From Pseudomonas typographi (GTDB taxonomy: Bacteria; Pseudomonadota; Gammaproteobacteria; Pseudomonadales; Pseudomonadaceae): a DNA stretch of 64,000 bases. A model generated the notes under the pieces. That model worked only from the letters and a program-made list of their open reading frames with translations. It was not told where the DNA came from and ran no database searches. Below are positions 9,399-17,876 of the stretch, in pieces. Position 1 is the stretch's first letter. Each line of letters starts with the position of its first letter. The stretch lies in NCBI RefSeq assembly GCF_014694385.1, contig NZ_JAAOCA010000009.1, forward strand, positions 1 through 64,000, written 5' to 3'. The position numbers and the translations under genes are program-made.

Positions 9399-9431
9399 CC
9401 TTGGCCGAGCCTGTGTAGCACCCGGCCAAGG
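9399..9431 (-). promoter_or_regulatory. arcA-arcB intercistronic stem-loop
   Basis: CCTTGGCCG and CGGCCAAGG form a perfect 9-base stem with a 15-base loop, filling most of the gap between arcA and arcB. It lacks a T run, so it likely acts in mRNA processing or decay rather than termination. Confidence 0.5.
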
Positions 9432-9439
9432 CCTGAATG

Positions 9440-10696
9440 TCAGTAGTCGATGGGGTCGCGAATGATCGGGCAGGTCATGCAGTGGCCGCCGCCACGGCCA
9501 CGGCCCAACTCGCCGGAACTGATGGTGATCACTTCCACGCCGGCCTTGCGCAGCAGGGTGTTGGTGTAGGTGTTGCGGTCGTAACCGATCACCACGCCAG
9601 GCTCTACCGCCACCACGTTGTTGCCGTCATCCCACTGCTCACGTTCGGCGGCGAAGCTGTTGCCACCGGTTTCCACCACGCGCAGGGCTTTAAGGTTCAG
9701 CGCGGCGGCCACGGTGTCGAGGAAACTGGTTTTTTCCCTTTGGATATCGATGCCCCCCAGCTTGCTTTCATCAGGGCGCAGGCTGAAGGGCACGATCTGG
9801 CTGACCACTTCCGGGAAGATGGTCACCAGGTCGCGATCGCAGAAGCTGAACACGGTGTCCAAGTGCATCGACGCGCGGGATTTGGGTAGGCCGGCGACGA
9901 TCACCCGCTCCACGGCGTTGTGCTTGAACAGGTTCAGCGCCAGTTGGCCGATGGCCTGATGGGATGAGCGCTCGCCCATGCCGATCAGCACCACGCCGTT
10001 GCCGATGGGCATCACGTCGCCGCCTTCGAGGGTGGCGCTGCCGTGCTCCTGGTCCGGGTCGCCGTACCACACTTGGAAGTCGGCATGGCTGAACTCGGGG
10101 TGGTACTTATAGATAGCGCTGGCCAACAAGGTTTCCTGGCGCCGCGCCGGCCAATACATCGGGTTGAGCGTCACGCCGCCGTAGATCCAGCAGGTGGTGT
10201 CGCGGGTGAACTGCGTGTTGGGCAGCGGTGGCAGGATAAAGCTCGAGTGGCCGAGGAAGCCGCGGTACATTTCGAGGGTTTTGCCACCGAAGCTGGTGGG
10301 CAGGTCGTCGGCCGACACCCCACCGATCAGAAACTCAGCCACCTTGCGCGGTTCCAGGCTGCGCAGCCATGCGCCGACTTCATTGACCAAGCCGACACCG
10401 ACACTGTTGGCGGTGATCTTGCGCTCCAGGATCCAGTCCAGCGCGTCGGGGATGGCGACGATATCGGTCAGCAGGTTGTGCATTTCCAGCACATCGATAT
10501 CCCGCTCGCGCATCTTGTTCACGAAGTCGAAATGGTCGCGCTTGGCTTGGTCGACCCAGAGCACGTCGTCGAACAGCAGTTCGTCGCAGTTGTTGGGGGT
10601 CAGCCGCTGGTGGGCCAAACCCGGGGAGCAGACCAACACTTTGCGCAGTTTGCCGGCTTCGGAATGTACACCGTACTTTACTTTTTCCGTGGTCAT
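9440..10696 (-). CDS. arcA: Arginine deiminase
   Basis: Hydrolyses arginine to citrulline and ammonia, the first step of anaerobic arginine fermentation. The 418-residue length and the C-terminal block [14 protein letters not shown], with the nucleophilic cysteine at residue 406, match P. aeruginosa ArcA exactly in position. Other guanidine-modifying-superfamily blocks are present: [20 protein letters not shown] and the [11 protein letters not shown] histidine-aspartate region. A GAGG ribosome binding site lies 8 bases before ATG 10696. It is the second gene of arcDABC, 34 bases after arcD. Confidence 0.98.
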   Translation of the reverse strand: MTTEKVKYGVHSEAGKLRKVLVCSPGLAHQRLTPNNCDELLFDDVLWVDQAKRDHFDFVNKMRERDIDVLEMHNLLTDIVAIPDALDWILERKITANSVGVGLVNEVGAWLRSLEPRKVAEFLIGGVSADDLPTSFGGKTLEMYRGFLGHSSFILPPLPNTQFTRDTTCWIYGGVTLNPMYWPARRQETLLASAIYKYHPEFSHADFQVWYGDPDQEHGSATLEGGDVMPIGNGVVLIGMGERSSHQAIGQLALNLFKHNAVERVIVAGLPKSRASMHLDTVFSFCDRDLVTIFPEVVSQIVPFSLRPDESKLGGIDIQREKTSFLDTVAAALNLKALRVVETGGNSFAAEREQWDDGNNVVAVEPGVVIGYDRNTYTNTLLRKAGVEVITISSGELGRGRGGGHCMTCPIIRDPIDY

Positions 10697-10730
10697 TACT
10701 GTTCCTCCGTAAGCAATAACAGTGAGGGCG

Positions 10731-12158
10731 TTATAGGGTCAGAAAACCATCGTAGAGCCCATACGCCGCCACTAAGGCGCCAATGACCACCACGGCGAAA
10801 ACCAGCTTCTCGACAGCGGTGAAGATCGGCTTGCCCAGCTCTTGCTTAGCCTTGGCGAACAGGATCGCGCCAGGGGCGTAGAGCAGGGCGGATAACAGCA
10901 GGTATTTGGTGCCGCCGGCGTACAGCAGCCAGACCGCATAGACCAGCGCGACCGCGCCGATAAACAGGTCTTTCTTGCGTTCGGCCAGGGCGTTTTCGTA
11001 GGTTTCGCCGCGCACGGCCAACAGCACCGCATACGCCGCCGACCATAGGTACGGCACCAGGATCATCGAGGTGGCGAGGTAGATCAGCGACAGGTATGTG
11101 CTGGCGGAAAACAACGTGATGACCAGGAACACCTGGACCATGGCGTTGGTCAGCCACAGGGCGTTGGCCGGTACATGGTTGGCGTTTTCCTTGCGCAAGA
11201 ATGCCGGCATGGTGTGGTCCTTGGCCGCGGCGAACAGGATTTCGGCACACAGCAGCACCCATGACAACAACGCCCCCAACAGCGAGATGATCAAGCCGAC
11301 GCTGATCAGCACCGCGCCCCAATGCCCAACCACATGCTCCAGAACGGCGGCCATGGATGGATTCTGCAGCTTGGCCAATTCCGGCTGGGTCATGATTCCG
11401 AGAGACAGCACATTGACCAGCATCAAAAACAGCAGCACGGTGATAAAACCGATCACGGTGGCCTTGCCAACGTCTGTGCGTTTTTCTGCCCGTGCCGAAA
11501 AAATGCTGGCGCCTTCGATGCCGATGAAGACCCAGACGGTGACCAGCATCATGTTGCGCACCTGGTTCATGACACTGCCGAGGCTCGGGTTCTGCGTGCC
11601 CCAGATATCGGTGGTGAAAATGTCCAGTTTGAACGCAAAGAGCGCGATCAGCACGAACAGCACCAGCGGCACCACTTTGGCGACGGTGGTCACCAGGTTG
11701 ATGAACGCCGCTTCTTTGATCCCCCGCAGCACCAGCCAATGCACCGCCCACAGCAGCACCGAGGCACCGATCACCGCCGCCAGGGTGTTCCCTTCACCGA
11801 AGATCGGAAAGAAGTAACCGAGGGTGCTGAACAACAGCACGAAGTATCCGACATTGCCCAGCCAGGCACTGATCCAGTAACCCCAGGCGGACGAAAAGCC
11901 CATGTAGTCGCCGAAACCAGCCCGGGCGTAAACGTAGACGCCGCCGTCCAAGTTCGGCTTGCGATTGGCCAGGGTTTGAAAAACGAAGGCTAAGGTCAAC
12001 ATGCCCACGGCGGTAATCACCCAACCGATCAGCACAGCGCCCACATCGGCACTCGCGGCCATGTTCTGCGGAATGGAGAAGATCCCGCCACCGATCATCG
12101 AGCCCACGACAAGGGCAACTAAAGCACCCAATCGAAGTTTAACGGGGGATTCAGGCAT
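10731..12158 (-). CDS. arcD: Arginine/ornithine antiporter
   Basis: Inner-membrane APC-superfamily exchanger that imports arginine and exports ornithine for the deiminase pathway. It is about 475 residues with roughly 12-13 hydrophobic segments. The first carries [16 protein letters not shown], the substrate-loop motif of the family. I chose ATG 12158 ([12 protein letters not shown]): TGGAG lies about 8 bases upstream, and the longer in-frame extension is not conserved-looking. First gene of arcDABC. Its promoter region contains an ANR-type box at 12219-12232. Confidence 0.96.
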   Translation of the reverse strand: MPESPVKLRLGALVALVVGSMIGGGIFSIPQNMAASADVGAVLIGWVITAVGMLTLAFVFQTLANRKPNLDGGVYVYARAGFGDYMGFSSAWGYWISAWLGNVGYFVLLFSTLGYFFPIFGEGNTLAAVIGASVLLWAVHWLVLRGIKEAAFINLVTTVAKVVPLVLFVLIALFAFKLDIFTTDIWGTQNPSLGSVMNQVRNMMLVTVWVFIGIEGASIFSARAEKRTDVGKATVIGFITVLLFLMLVNVLSLGIMTQPELAKLQNPSMAAVLEHVVGHWGAVLISVGLIISLLGALLSWVLLCAEILFAAAKDHTMPAFLRKENANHVPANALWLTNAMVQVFLVITLFSASTYLSLIYLATSMILVPYLWSAAYAVLLAVRGETYENALAERKKDLFIGAVALVYAVWLLYAGGTKYLLLSALLYAPGAILFAKAKQELGKPIFTAVEKLVFAVVVIGALVAAYGLYDGFLTL

Positions 12159-12190
12159 TGCGGGGCTCCATCCAGGAGAAGAGACGCCGA

Positions 12191-12232
12191 AGCCTACAGT
12201 TGTGTGCGAAACAAACTGTTGACCGGGATCAC
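12191..12232 (-). promoter_or_regulatory. arcD promoter with ANR/FNR-type box
   Basis: TTGAC-CGGG-ATCAC at 12219-12232 matches the ANR consensus TTGAT-N4-ATCAA at 8 of 10 positions. On the minus strand a TAGGCT hexamer at 12196-12191 would place the start near 12184, which puts the box at about -41.5, the activating position. This fits oxygen-limited induction of arcDABC. Confidence 0.7.
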
Positions 12233-12245
12233 TTCGTTGGCACAT

Positions 12246-12505
12246 TTAATTTTAATTAACGGCCTGTAACCATAGGTCGGCCCCCGATAAAATGCCAACA
12301 TAAAAGCACGCCTAAATTAATATGTCGTTGTAAAACAATAAGCTACGATAGCTAATTGCCCCCTCGGAGTTAGGTGCCGACATCCTGTGCTCACGCTTGG
12401 GTATACGCTGGAATAGTGGCAACGGGGTGCGAGGTAGTAGGGGGTACTGCCGAGCAGGCTATGTGCGTGTTATGGCGTTCTGTGCTGAAATATGAACAGG
12501 TTTAG
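12246..12505. other. AT-rich gene-free stretch upstream of arcD
   Basis: No open frame here looks genuine. The stretch holds an AT-rich tract (12245-12360), the short inverted repeat AGCTA-CGA-TAGCT near 12350, and a stem GGTAGTA/TACTGCC at about 12433-12451. Confidence 0.5.
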
Positions 12506-12509
12506 AAGT

Positions 12510-12768
12510 TATAATAACCGCTGTCTCCGTCATTCGTAGTATTCCGCACGGGGTGCCCGGAATGCTATTATCGCGCGCATCCCCCTGCGCGTGAATTAAG
12601 TCGTGCGTTAAGCCTTGTAAAAGTATGGGTGCAGAAGGCATGTGTTAAGGCATTCGCCTTGCGATATAGGCTGCGCGCCCTATTGCCAGGCCTTGTATGT
12701 CGCCGTCTGTTTGCTATTTGAAAGCCCCGCTGAGCACCTCGCGCCCCTCAGCGGGTTATCGGGCTTTT
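12510..12768 (+). ncRNA. Candidate structured RNA or mRNA leader
   Basis: A perfect TATAAT at 12510-12515 would start transcription near 12522, though the -35 element is weak. Downstream lie closely packed stem-loops. The first is GTATTCC/GGAATGC enclosing GCAC-GGG-GTGC (12538-12565), followed by CGCGCA/TGCGCG (about 12572-12591) and AAGGC-ATTC-GCCTT (about 12647-12660). The last is a nested hairpin at 12721-12768. There is no convincing protein in either strand. It could be an independent small RNA ending at the nested hairpin, or the 5' leader of the tiny ORF at 12824. Inference from structure only; I recognise no known RNA family. Confidence 0.4.
12721..12768. terminator. Nested hairpin, possible bidirectional terminator
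   Basis: CCCGCTGAG (12726-12734) pairs perfectly with CTCAGCGGG (12747-12755), and an outer AAAGCCC/GGGCTTT pair (12721-12727 and 12761-12767) competes with or extends it. The A tract on the left and T tract on the right fit a terminator working in both directions, or an attenuator with alternative folds. Confidence 0.5.
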
Positions 12769-12823
12769 GCCGTCTCCGTACTTGCCCGCTGGGCATTCGC
12801 TGTCCCTTACCCAGGAGGCCACG

Positions 12824-12910
12824 ATGAGTAAGGGGCAGCGCTGGTCGAAGACGGGCGGCGGCGCTCGCCGCGGCATTCAGCGCCCTTTCATTGCCAGGCC
12901 GATTCCCTGA
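12824..12910 (+). CDS. Tiny ORF with strong ribosome binding site, possibly truncated
   Basis: A 28-codon frame starts MSKGQRWSKTGGG and ends TGA 12908-12910, with AGGAGG 6 bases before the ATG. The last 23 bases overlap the convergent AraC gene. The optimal ribosome binding site and structured leader are more than expected by chance, but the tail looks unnatural. It may therefore be the 5' end of a gene that lost its remainder when the AraC cassette arrived. Not recognised. Confidence 0.3.
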   Translation: MSKGQRWSKTGGGARRGIQRPFIARPIP

Positions 12911-13814
12911 ATTGCCGGGGAGAGCACCCCACGGTTCGACGGAATGCGGTACTGAAGGCGCTGTCGGAGAGGTAACCGACCCACTGCGCGATATCGGCGA
13001 TAGAGCGTTTGCTGTTGATCAGGGTGTCCTTGGCCAGGGCGATGCGCCAATTGACCAGATACGTGCCCGGCGCCACGCCCACCCGTTCGCAAAACCGTTG
13101 CACGAACGCCGAGCGAGACATGCCCACATGCCTGGCGAGGGTGGCGAGGGTCCAGTGCCTGGCCACATCGGCGTGCATGGCCTGTAGCGCCGCGGCGACC
13201 TTCGGGTCCGACAGGCCGCTTAGCCAGCCGGTTTGCTGCCGGTCCAGCGCCTGCAGTGGCCGGCGCAATACCTCTACCAGCATGATCTGCAGCAGCCGGC
13301 TCATAACCAGTTCGTGGCCGGGGAGCGACGAACCGGCTTCCTCGGCGATGAGGCTGAGCAGGCGGCTCAGGCGCCCAGCTTCTTCGTCGCTGCAGCGGAT
13401 GTGAACCTGTGGCGGCAACAGCGTTTCGGTCAGGCCGGTGTGTTCGGGGGCCACTTGAAAATAGCCACCGACCATCCGCGTCGTCTCGCCGTCGTCGGCC
13501 CCTTGCCAGCGTACATAGCCTTCGCCGTCGGTCAGCGCCGAACGCGTGGCCGGTTTAAGCAATTGCAGGGCAACCTCGGGGCTGCTGGCCAGTAGGTAAT
13601 TCGGCATCCGGGTCAGCAGCAGGTAGTCCCCGGGCCGCATCAGCAGCGGCTCTCCGGTTTCGGGAACGTACCAGCACTTGCCCGCGGCGACCAGGCTGAA
13701 GCGCGGCGCTGCCCGTTGGGGAACGACCATGCCCCAATGGCCCCGGGCTTCGAAAGTCTTCCATATCAACGCCTGGGGGCGCATCAGCCGGACGATGTCG
13801 GTGAGCAAGTCCAT
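12888..13814 (-). CDS. AraC-family regulator with cupin_6-type sensor domain
   Basis: 308 residues. The N-terminal half (about 1-195) is a cupin-like ligand domain starting MDLLTDIVRLMRPQALIWKT, a form common in regulators of oxidoreductase genes. The C-terminal two helix-turn-helix units (about 205-305) include LARHVGMSRSAFVQRF and the second recognition unit IADIAQWVGYLSDSAFSTAF ahead of GCSPRQFR. It is divergent from the SDR operon beginning at 13915 with a 100-base shared promoter region, which predicts it controls that operon, probably by sensing its substrate. Ligand unknown. Confidence 0.92.
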   Translation of the reverse strand: MDLLTDIVRLMRPQALIWKTFEARGHWGMVVPQRAAPRFSLVAAGKCWYVPETGEPLLMRPGDYLLLTRMPNYLLASSPEVALQLLKPATRSALTDGEGYVRWQGADDGETTRMVGGYFQVAPEHTGLTETLLPPQVHIRCSDEEAGRLSRLLSLIAEEAGSSLPGHELVMSRLLQIMLVEVLRRPLQALDRQQTGWLSGLSDPKVAAALQAMHADVARHWTLATLARHVGMSRSAFVQRFCERVGVAPGTYLVNWRIALAKDTLINSKRSIADIAQWVGYLSDSAFSTAFRRTVGCSPRQFRESAWQ

Positions 13815-13914
13815 TGGACGATCCGTAAAGTAATATGGGTTATTGATTATGGATCATACCGAACCCGGCGCGTACCCTGGACCTCTGTTCGATTCGGCAA
13901 CGGAGCGGTAGGCA

Positions 13915-14715
13915 ATGAGCAGCCTTGAAGACAGGATCGTGATCGTGACCGGCGCCGCCCAAGGCTTGGGCCAAGCTATCGCGGTCGAAGCGGCGAAGCA
14001 GGGCGCGGCGTGGGTGACGCTGGCCGACCTACAGGCCGACAAAGGCGAGGCCGCAGCGGAGCAGGTCCGCCGCGCCGGGGCGCGCGCCCAGTTCATCCAA
14101 ACCGACCTGCGCAGCGCCGACGCGATCCGCCACATGGTCGAAGCAACCGCGCAGCAGGCCGGCGGTATCGACGTATTGGTCAACAACGCCGGTGTTACTG
14201 ACGACGGTGTTAGCCAGGGGGCGCCGTCGGTAGAGGAGCTGACCGAAGAGGCCTGGGATGCGGTCATGGACATCAACCTGAAGGCGGTCTGGCGCGCGAC
14301 CAAGTTCGCCGCGCCCTACCTGCGCCAATCCAAACGCAGCCCGGCCATCGTCAATGGCGCCTCGGTCGCCAGCTTCGTCGGCTATCCTGGGCTGCCAGCC
14401 TATGCCGCGAGCAAGGGCGGCGTAGCGCAACTGACCAAGGCTATCGCCATCGACCTGGGGCCGGCCGGCATCCGTTGTAACGCCTATGCTCCCGGCGCGA
14501 TCGAGACGCCGATGCTCCAGCACAGCGTGGCGTCGGCCAGCGACCGCGCGGCGGCAGAGAAACGCCTGTGGGGACCGCATTTGATCCAGCGCCTGGGGCA
14601 ACCTGAAGAGGTTGCCAAGCTGGTCTGTTTTCTCGCCTCGGACGCGGCGTCGTTTTCCACCGGCGCGGTGTTCCTGGTCGACGGTGGTACCCTGGCCTGG
14701 CGCGGCGTGCAATGA
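13915..14715 (+). CDS. Short-chain dehydrogenase/reductase, first gene of the cassette
   Basis: 266-residue classical SDR. TGAAQGLG at about 12-19 binds NAD(P), NNAG lies near 91, the catalytic serine is in NGASVASF, and YAASK carries the tyrosine and lysine. The C terminus is GAVFLVDGGTLAWRG. First gene of a three-gene operon with a luciferase-like monooxygenase (10 bases on) and a zinc alcohol dehydrogenase. The set could oxidise an alcohol or ketone, but substrate is not predictable from sequence. Control is probably by the divergent AraC protein. Confidence 0.92.
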   Translation: MSSLEDRIVIVTGAAQGLGQAIAVEAAKQGAAWVTLADLQADKGEAAAEQVRRAGARAQFIQTDLRSADAIRHMVEATAQQAGGIDVLVNNAGVTDDGVSQGAPSVEELTEEAWDAVMDINLKAVWRATKFAAPYLRQSKRSPAIVNGASVASFVGYPGLPAYAASKGGVAQLTKAIAIDLGPAGIRCNAYAPGAIETPMLQHSVASASDRAAAEKRLWGPHLIQRLGQPEEVAKLVCFLASDAASFSTGAVFLVDGGTLAWRGVQ

Positions 14716-14725
14716 GGTAACCACA

Positions 14726-15760
14726 ATGGCATTGACAACTCCCATCAGCGTTCTGGATTTGGTGCACGTCACCGAAGGCGCGACGCTGGACGATGCACTG
14801 AAGGCCTCCATGGAATTGGCGCAGTTGGCCGATAGCCTCGGGTTTCACCGGCTGTGGTACGCCGAGCATCACAACACGCCAGAACTGGGGTCCAGCGCCA
14901 CGGCGATCCTGATCGCCCGCGCGGCAGAGCTGACCCAGCGTATCCGCGTCGGCGCCGGTGGCATCATGCTGCCCAACCACGCCCCGCTGCACGTGGCCGA
15001 GGCGTTCGGTACGCTTGCGCGGTTCTTCCCCGGGCGGGTCGACCTCGGCCTGGGGCGGGCGCCGGGGACCGACTCGGTGACCGCGCGCGTACTCGGCCGC
15101 TCCGGTGATGACCCCGGCAGCTTCAGCCGCAATGTGCGCGACCTGGCAGGCTGGTTCAGTGACTCCGGCGTGGCCGACAGCCAGCCGATTCGCGGTGGTA
15201 TCGCGACGGCCACCCATGTGCCCATGTGGATACTCGGGTCCAGTGTTGAAGGTGCGCGGGTGGCGGCACAACTGGGCCTGCCGTTCGTGGTCGCGTCACA
15301 TTTCGCGCCGGACGACCTGCCGCGGGTGCTGCAGGTGTATCGGGGCCAGTTCGATGCCTCGGCACCGACGGCCCAGGTGTCGCGGCCGTACGTGATGGCT
15401 GGGATCAACGTGATGATCGCGCCTACCGATGCCGAGGCCGAACGGTTGTGGACCACCGCGCAACAAATGATTTATGACGTGAGGTCTGGCCATCGGCGCA
15501 AGCTGCAACCGCCCGTGGCCCCCGAACTGATGCCGGCCCATGTGCGCGCTTTCGCCGACGCGACCTTTCGGGTCAGAGCTGTCGGCAGCCCCGCCACGGC
15601 CTGCCAGGCGTTGCGGGAGTTCGTGCAGTTCACCGGCGCCGACGAATTGATCGCGATGACCTACGCTTACGACCCAGCCGACCGCCAGCGTTCGTTGCGC
15701 CTATTGGCCGAGGCCTGGTTTTCCCACCCCCTTGACTGCTCGCAAAAGGTTCCTACATGA
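14726..15760 (+). CDS. LLM-class flavin-dependent oxidoreductase (luciferase-like)
   Basis: 344-residue luciferase-like monooxygenase of the single-component MsnO8-type group, by the N-terminal block ISVLDLVHVTEG and by WYAEHHNTPELGSSA near residue 48. GRAPGTDSVTARVLGR near 113 is also typical. Such enzymes use FMNH2 and O2; physiological substrates are mostly unknown. ATG 14726 has GAGG 9 bases upstream. The stop overlaps the ATG of the downstream dehydrogenase (ATGA at 15757), so translation is coupled. Its partner genes suggest oxidation of a small carbonyl or alcohol compound, which is inference. Confidence 0.9.
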   Translation: MALTTPISVLDLVHVTEGATLDDALKASMELAQLADSLGFHRLWYAEHHNTPELGSSATAILIARAAELTQRIRVGAGGIMLPNHAPLHVAEAFGTLARFFPGRVDLGLGRAPGTDSVTARVLGRSGDDPGSFSRNVRDLAGWFSDSGVADSQPIRGGIATATHVPMWILGSSVEGARVAAQLGLPFVVASHFAPDDLPRVLQVYRGQFDASAPTAQVSRPYVMAGINVMIAPTDAEAERLWTTAQQMIYDVRSGHRRKLQPPVAPELMPAHVRAFADATFRVRAVGSPATACQALREFVQFTGADELIAMTYAYDPADRQRSLRLLAEAWFSHPLDCSQKVPT

Positions 15761-16797
15761 AAGCCATTCAATTGGTGCGGCCCACGGTCGTCGAACTGCG
15801 TGACCTGCCACAACCCAAGCCGGCGGCTGGGGAAGTGCTGCTCAAGGTGACCGCGGCTGGGCTGTGCCATACCGACATCAGCATCCAGCATGAAGAAACC
15901 TCGCTGTTCCCGGCGGGTTTGGTGCTTGGCCATGAGATTGCCGGCATCGTCGACAGCGTGGGCGAGGGGGTGACCGGCTGGGCGCCGGGCGATGCCGCCA
16001 TTGTCCACCCCTGCTGGTCGTGCGGGGCCTGTCCCGAATGCGTCGCCGGCCGGCAAAATGCCTGCCGCCGTACTACCGGGCGGCTGGCCTCGCCCCCCAC
16101 ACCGGGCGTTAGCGTGAACGGCGGGATGGCCGAATACGTTGCGGTGCCGGCGCGCACCTTGATTGCGGCCGACGGGCTAGACCCTGCCGTGGCCGCGGTC
16201 CTGCCGGACGCGGCGTTGGTGCCTTACCACTCGATCCATGCCACCCGCGACCTGCTGGTGCCCGGCAGTACCCTAGTGATCATCGGCCTCGGTGGGCTCG
16301 GCAACTTGGGCGTGCAGATCGCCCGGGCCCTGACCGCCGCGCGTATCGTCGCCATCGACGGCAAGCCGGCGGCGCTGCAGGCGGTGGAGGGCTCGGTGGA
16401 CCTGGCGCTGCCGGCCGACGCCGCGGACCTTGAACAACGCATTCTCGATTTCACCGGCGGCCAGGGCGCCCAGGTGGTGCTGGACTTCGTCGGCATCGAT
16501 GCCACGCTGCGCCTGGCGGCTGGGGTGGTCGCGCGCTACGGGGCGATCAGGGTGCCTGGCCTGGGCGAGGGTACGTTGCCGTTCGAGGCGCGCCACGCCG
16601 CGCAGTATCTGCCTTGGGGTGCTTCGATCACCCGGCCCTACAGCGGCACCTACCAAGACCTGGTAGAGCTGGTGGCATTGGCCCGGCAGCAGCGGATCAA
16701 GCCGATCGTGCGCCGCTACCCGTTCGAGGACGCCATGCAGGCGTTCGAAGACCTCGCCGCCGGCAAGATCGTTGGCCGCGCGGTGCTGCAGATGTAG
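15757..16797 (+). CDS. Zinc-dependent alcohol dehydrogenase (MDR family)
   Basis: 346-residue medium-chain dehydrogenase. The catalytic zinc ligands lie in CHTD (near residue 37) and GHE (near 59). The structural zinc site is the four-cysteine run CWSCGACPECVAGRQNAC near 88-105, and the NAD-binding loop GLGGLGNLGVQ is near 175. It overlaps the stop of the monooxygenase gene. The third catalytic ligand position appears as PDAALVPYHSI, with an aspartate in place of the common cysteine, which is normal in a subset of the family. Substrate not predictable. Confidence 0.93.
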   Translation: MKAIQLVRPTVVELRDLPQPKPAAGEVLLKVTAAGLCHTDISIQHEETSLFPAGLVLGHEIAGIVDSVGEGVTGWAPGDAAIVHPCWSCGACPECVAGRQNACRRTTGRLASPPTPGVSVNGGMAEYVAVPARTLIAADGLDPAVAAVLPDAALVPYHSIHATRDLLVPGSTLVIIGLGGLGNLGVQIARALTAARIVAIDGKPAALQAVEGSVDLALPADAADLEQRILDFTGGQGAQVVLDFVGIDATLRLAAGVVARYGAIRVPGLGEGTLPFEARHAAQYLPWGASITRPYSGTYQDLVELVALARQQRIKPIVRRYPFEDAMQAFEDLAAGKIVGRAVLQM

Positions 16798-16812
16798 GCC
16801 GCATTCGGCAGG

Positions 16813-16980
16813 TGTCGGTGGCGCCTCAGATATTAGCCGCACCGTTTTGAGGCTGGCTTGCGTTTGCCTGGCTGCGTTGCCCCTGCCCTCCATAATCCTG
16901 CTGGGAGGAGCCACTGCGCCTTTCCCGACAATAAAATGCAGGCGCCAATGCTTGTGCGAACCTCTCAGGCACTACACTAG
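16813..16980 (+). repeat. CTAG-ended intergenic repeat, copy A
   Basis: About 168 bases between the dehydrogenase and ohr. It shares the left-end block GTGGCGCCTCAGATATTAG with four other copies, and the right-end block with CCAATGCTTGTGCGAAC and then CACTACACTAG. Left end is diverged. Part of the MITE-like family described under findings. Confidence 0.65.
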
Positions 16981-17099
16981 GCGCCACCGATCGCGGCGTC
17001 GGCCACCTTATGCCCCACCAGCGGTGGCCCGTATCGCCGCCTTTCTCGGAGTACCTCGGCTCGAGCACACTGGGCAACATTCGCTGAATTAAATTGCAA

Positions 17100-17112
17100 A
17101 CAATATAATTGT
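17100..17112 (+). promoter_or_regulatory. Candidate OhrR operator in the ohr promoter
   Basis: ACAAT-ATA-ATTGT is a perfect 5-base inverted repeat containing TATAAT (17104-17109), inside an AT-rich promoter tract about 95 bases before the ohr start. OhrR sites in other bacteria are AATT/CAATT-rich inverted repeats. Binding is inferred. Confidence 0.55.
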
Positions 17113-17206
17113 GTAAAATAATAATCCCAAACTATCACACAGCCCTGCCTTGCGCCGGCTTCGGGCCGCCATTTGGGCGGGCACCTCCACCCTGGGAGCA
17201 ATCACC

Positions 17207-17635
17207 ATGAGTAAGCCTCTTTACACCACCAAAGTCACCGCCATCGGCGGCCGTGCCGGCCATGTGCGCAGCGATGATGACCTGCTCGACCTTTCACTGG
17301 CGCTGCCCGCGGGCCTGGGCGGCAAGGGCGGCGCGACGAACCCGGAACAGTTGTTTGCCGCCGGCTACGCTGCCTGCTTTGAGAACGCGGTGCTGCATGT
17401 CGCCCGCGGCAAGAAGGTCGAAATCGCCGACAATGACGTTGAAGTGGTTGCAACGGTGTCCTTGTTGCCCGACGGCAACGGGGGCTTCAAGCTCGCGGTA
17501 GGGCTGGACGTGGCGGTCGCCAACCTGGACTCAGCGACCGCCGAGGCGATCGTTGAGGCCGCGCACGCAGTGTGCCCGTATTCGAACGCGGTGCGAGGGA
17601 ATGTCGAGGTTGCGATCGCAGTCAGTACTCGCTAA
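17207..17635 (+). CDS. ohr: Organic hydroperoxide resistance protein
   Basis: 142-residue thiol peroxidase of the Ohr/OsmC family that reduces organic hydroperoxides using lipoylated protein partners. The peroxidatic cysteine is in AAGYAACFENAVLHVA (about residue 60), and the resolving cysteine is in AHAVCPYSNAVRGN (about 124). This arrangement separates Ohr from OsmC. ATG 17207 follows GGGAG by about 8 bases. The matching regulator OhrR is encoded 1.6 kb downstream on the same strand, beyond a membrane ferritin-VIT gene, and a likely OhrR site lies upstream. Confidence 0.96.
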   Translation: MSKPLYTTKVTAIGGRAGHVRSDDDLLDLSLALPAGLGGKGGATNPEQLFAAGYAACFENAVLHVARGKKVEIADNDVEVVATVSLLPDGNGGFKLAVGLDVAVANLDSATAEAIVEAAHAVCPYSNAVRGNVEVAIAVSTR

Positions 17636-17720
17636 CACCCCACTGGGCCGCTTCGGGCCCCCGCGCCTGTAGCCCGGTCTATCAGCCGGTGTTCGAGGGT
17701 GTGCCGGGCAGTGAAGTACT

Positions 17721-17744
17721 GTGTGGCCATCCACATGGCCACAC
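17721..17744. other. Perfect 10-bp hairpin upstream of the ferritin-VIT gene
   Basis: GTGTGGCCAT-CCAC-ATGGCCACAC. It sits in the 241-base gap after ohr with no T run, so it is more likely a transcript stability or regulatory element than a terminator. Confidence 0.45.
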
Positions 17745-17876
17745 GCTCGGCCGAAGGCCATGGCATGATGGTTGCTCCGTTCTCGGCCACCCGTGCGGCG
17801 CTTGATAAGAAGCCCCGTGCAGAGCCTCGCACCCGCCGGGGAGGGTGGATGGAAAAGCAGTTTCCAGGAGCGACTC

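Noticed and set aside
12459-12641. A 60-codon minus-strand frame upstream of arcD
   Set aside because: It lies over the structured region, has no ribosome binding site and resembles nothing I know.
17632-17832. A minus-strand frame in the gap between ohr and the ferritin-VIT gene
   Set aside because: It covers a perfect hairpin and has no ribosome binding site; I could not support it as a gene.
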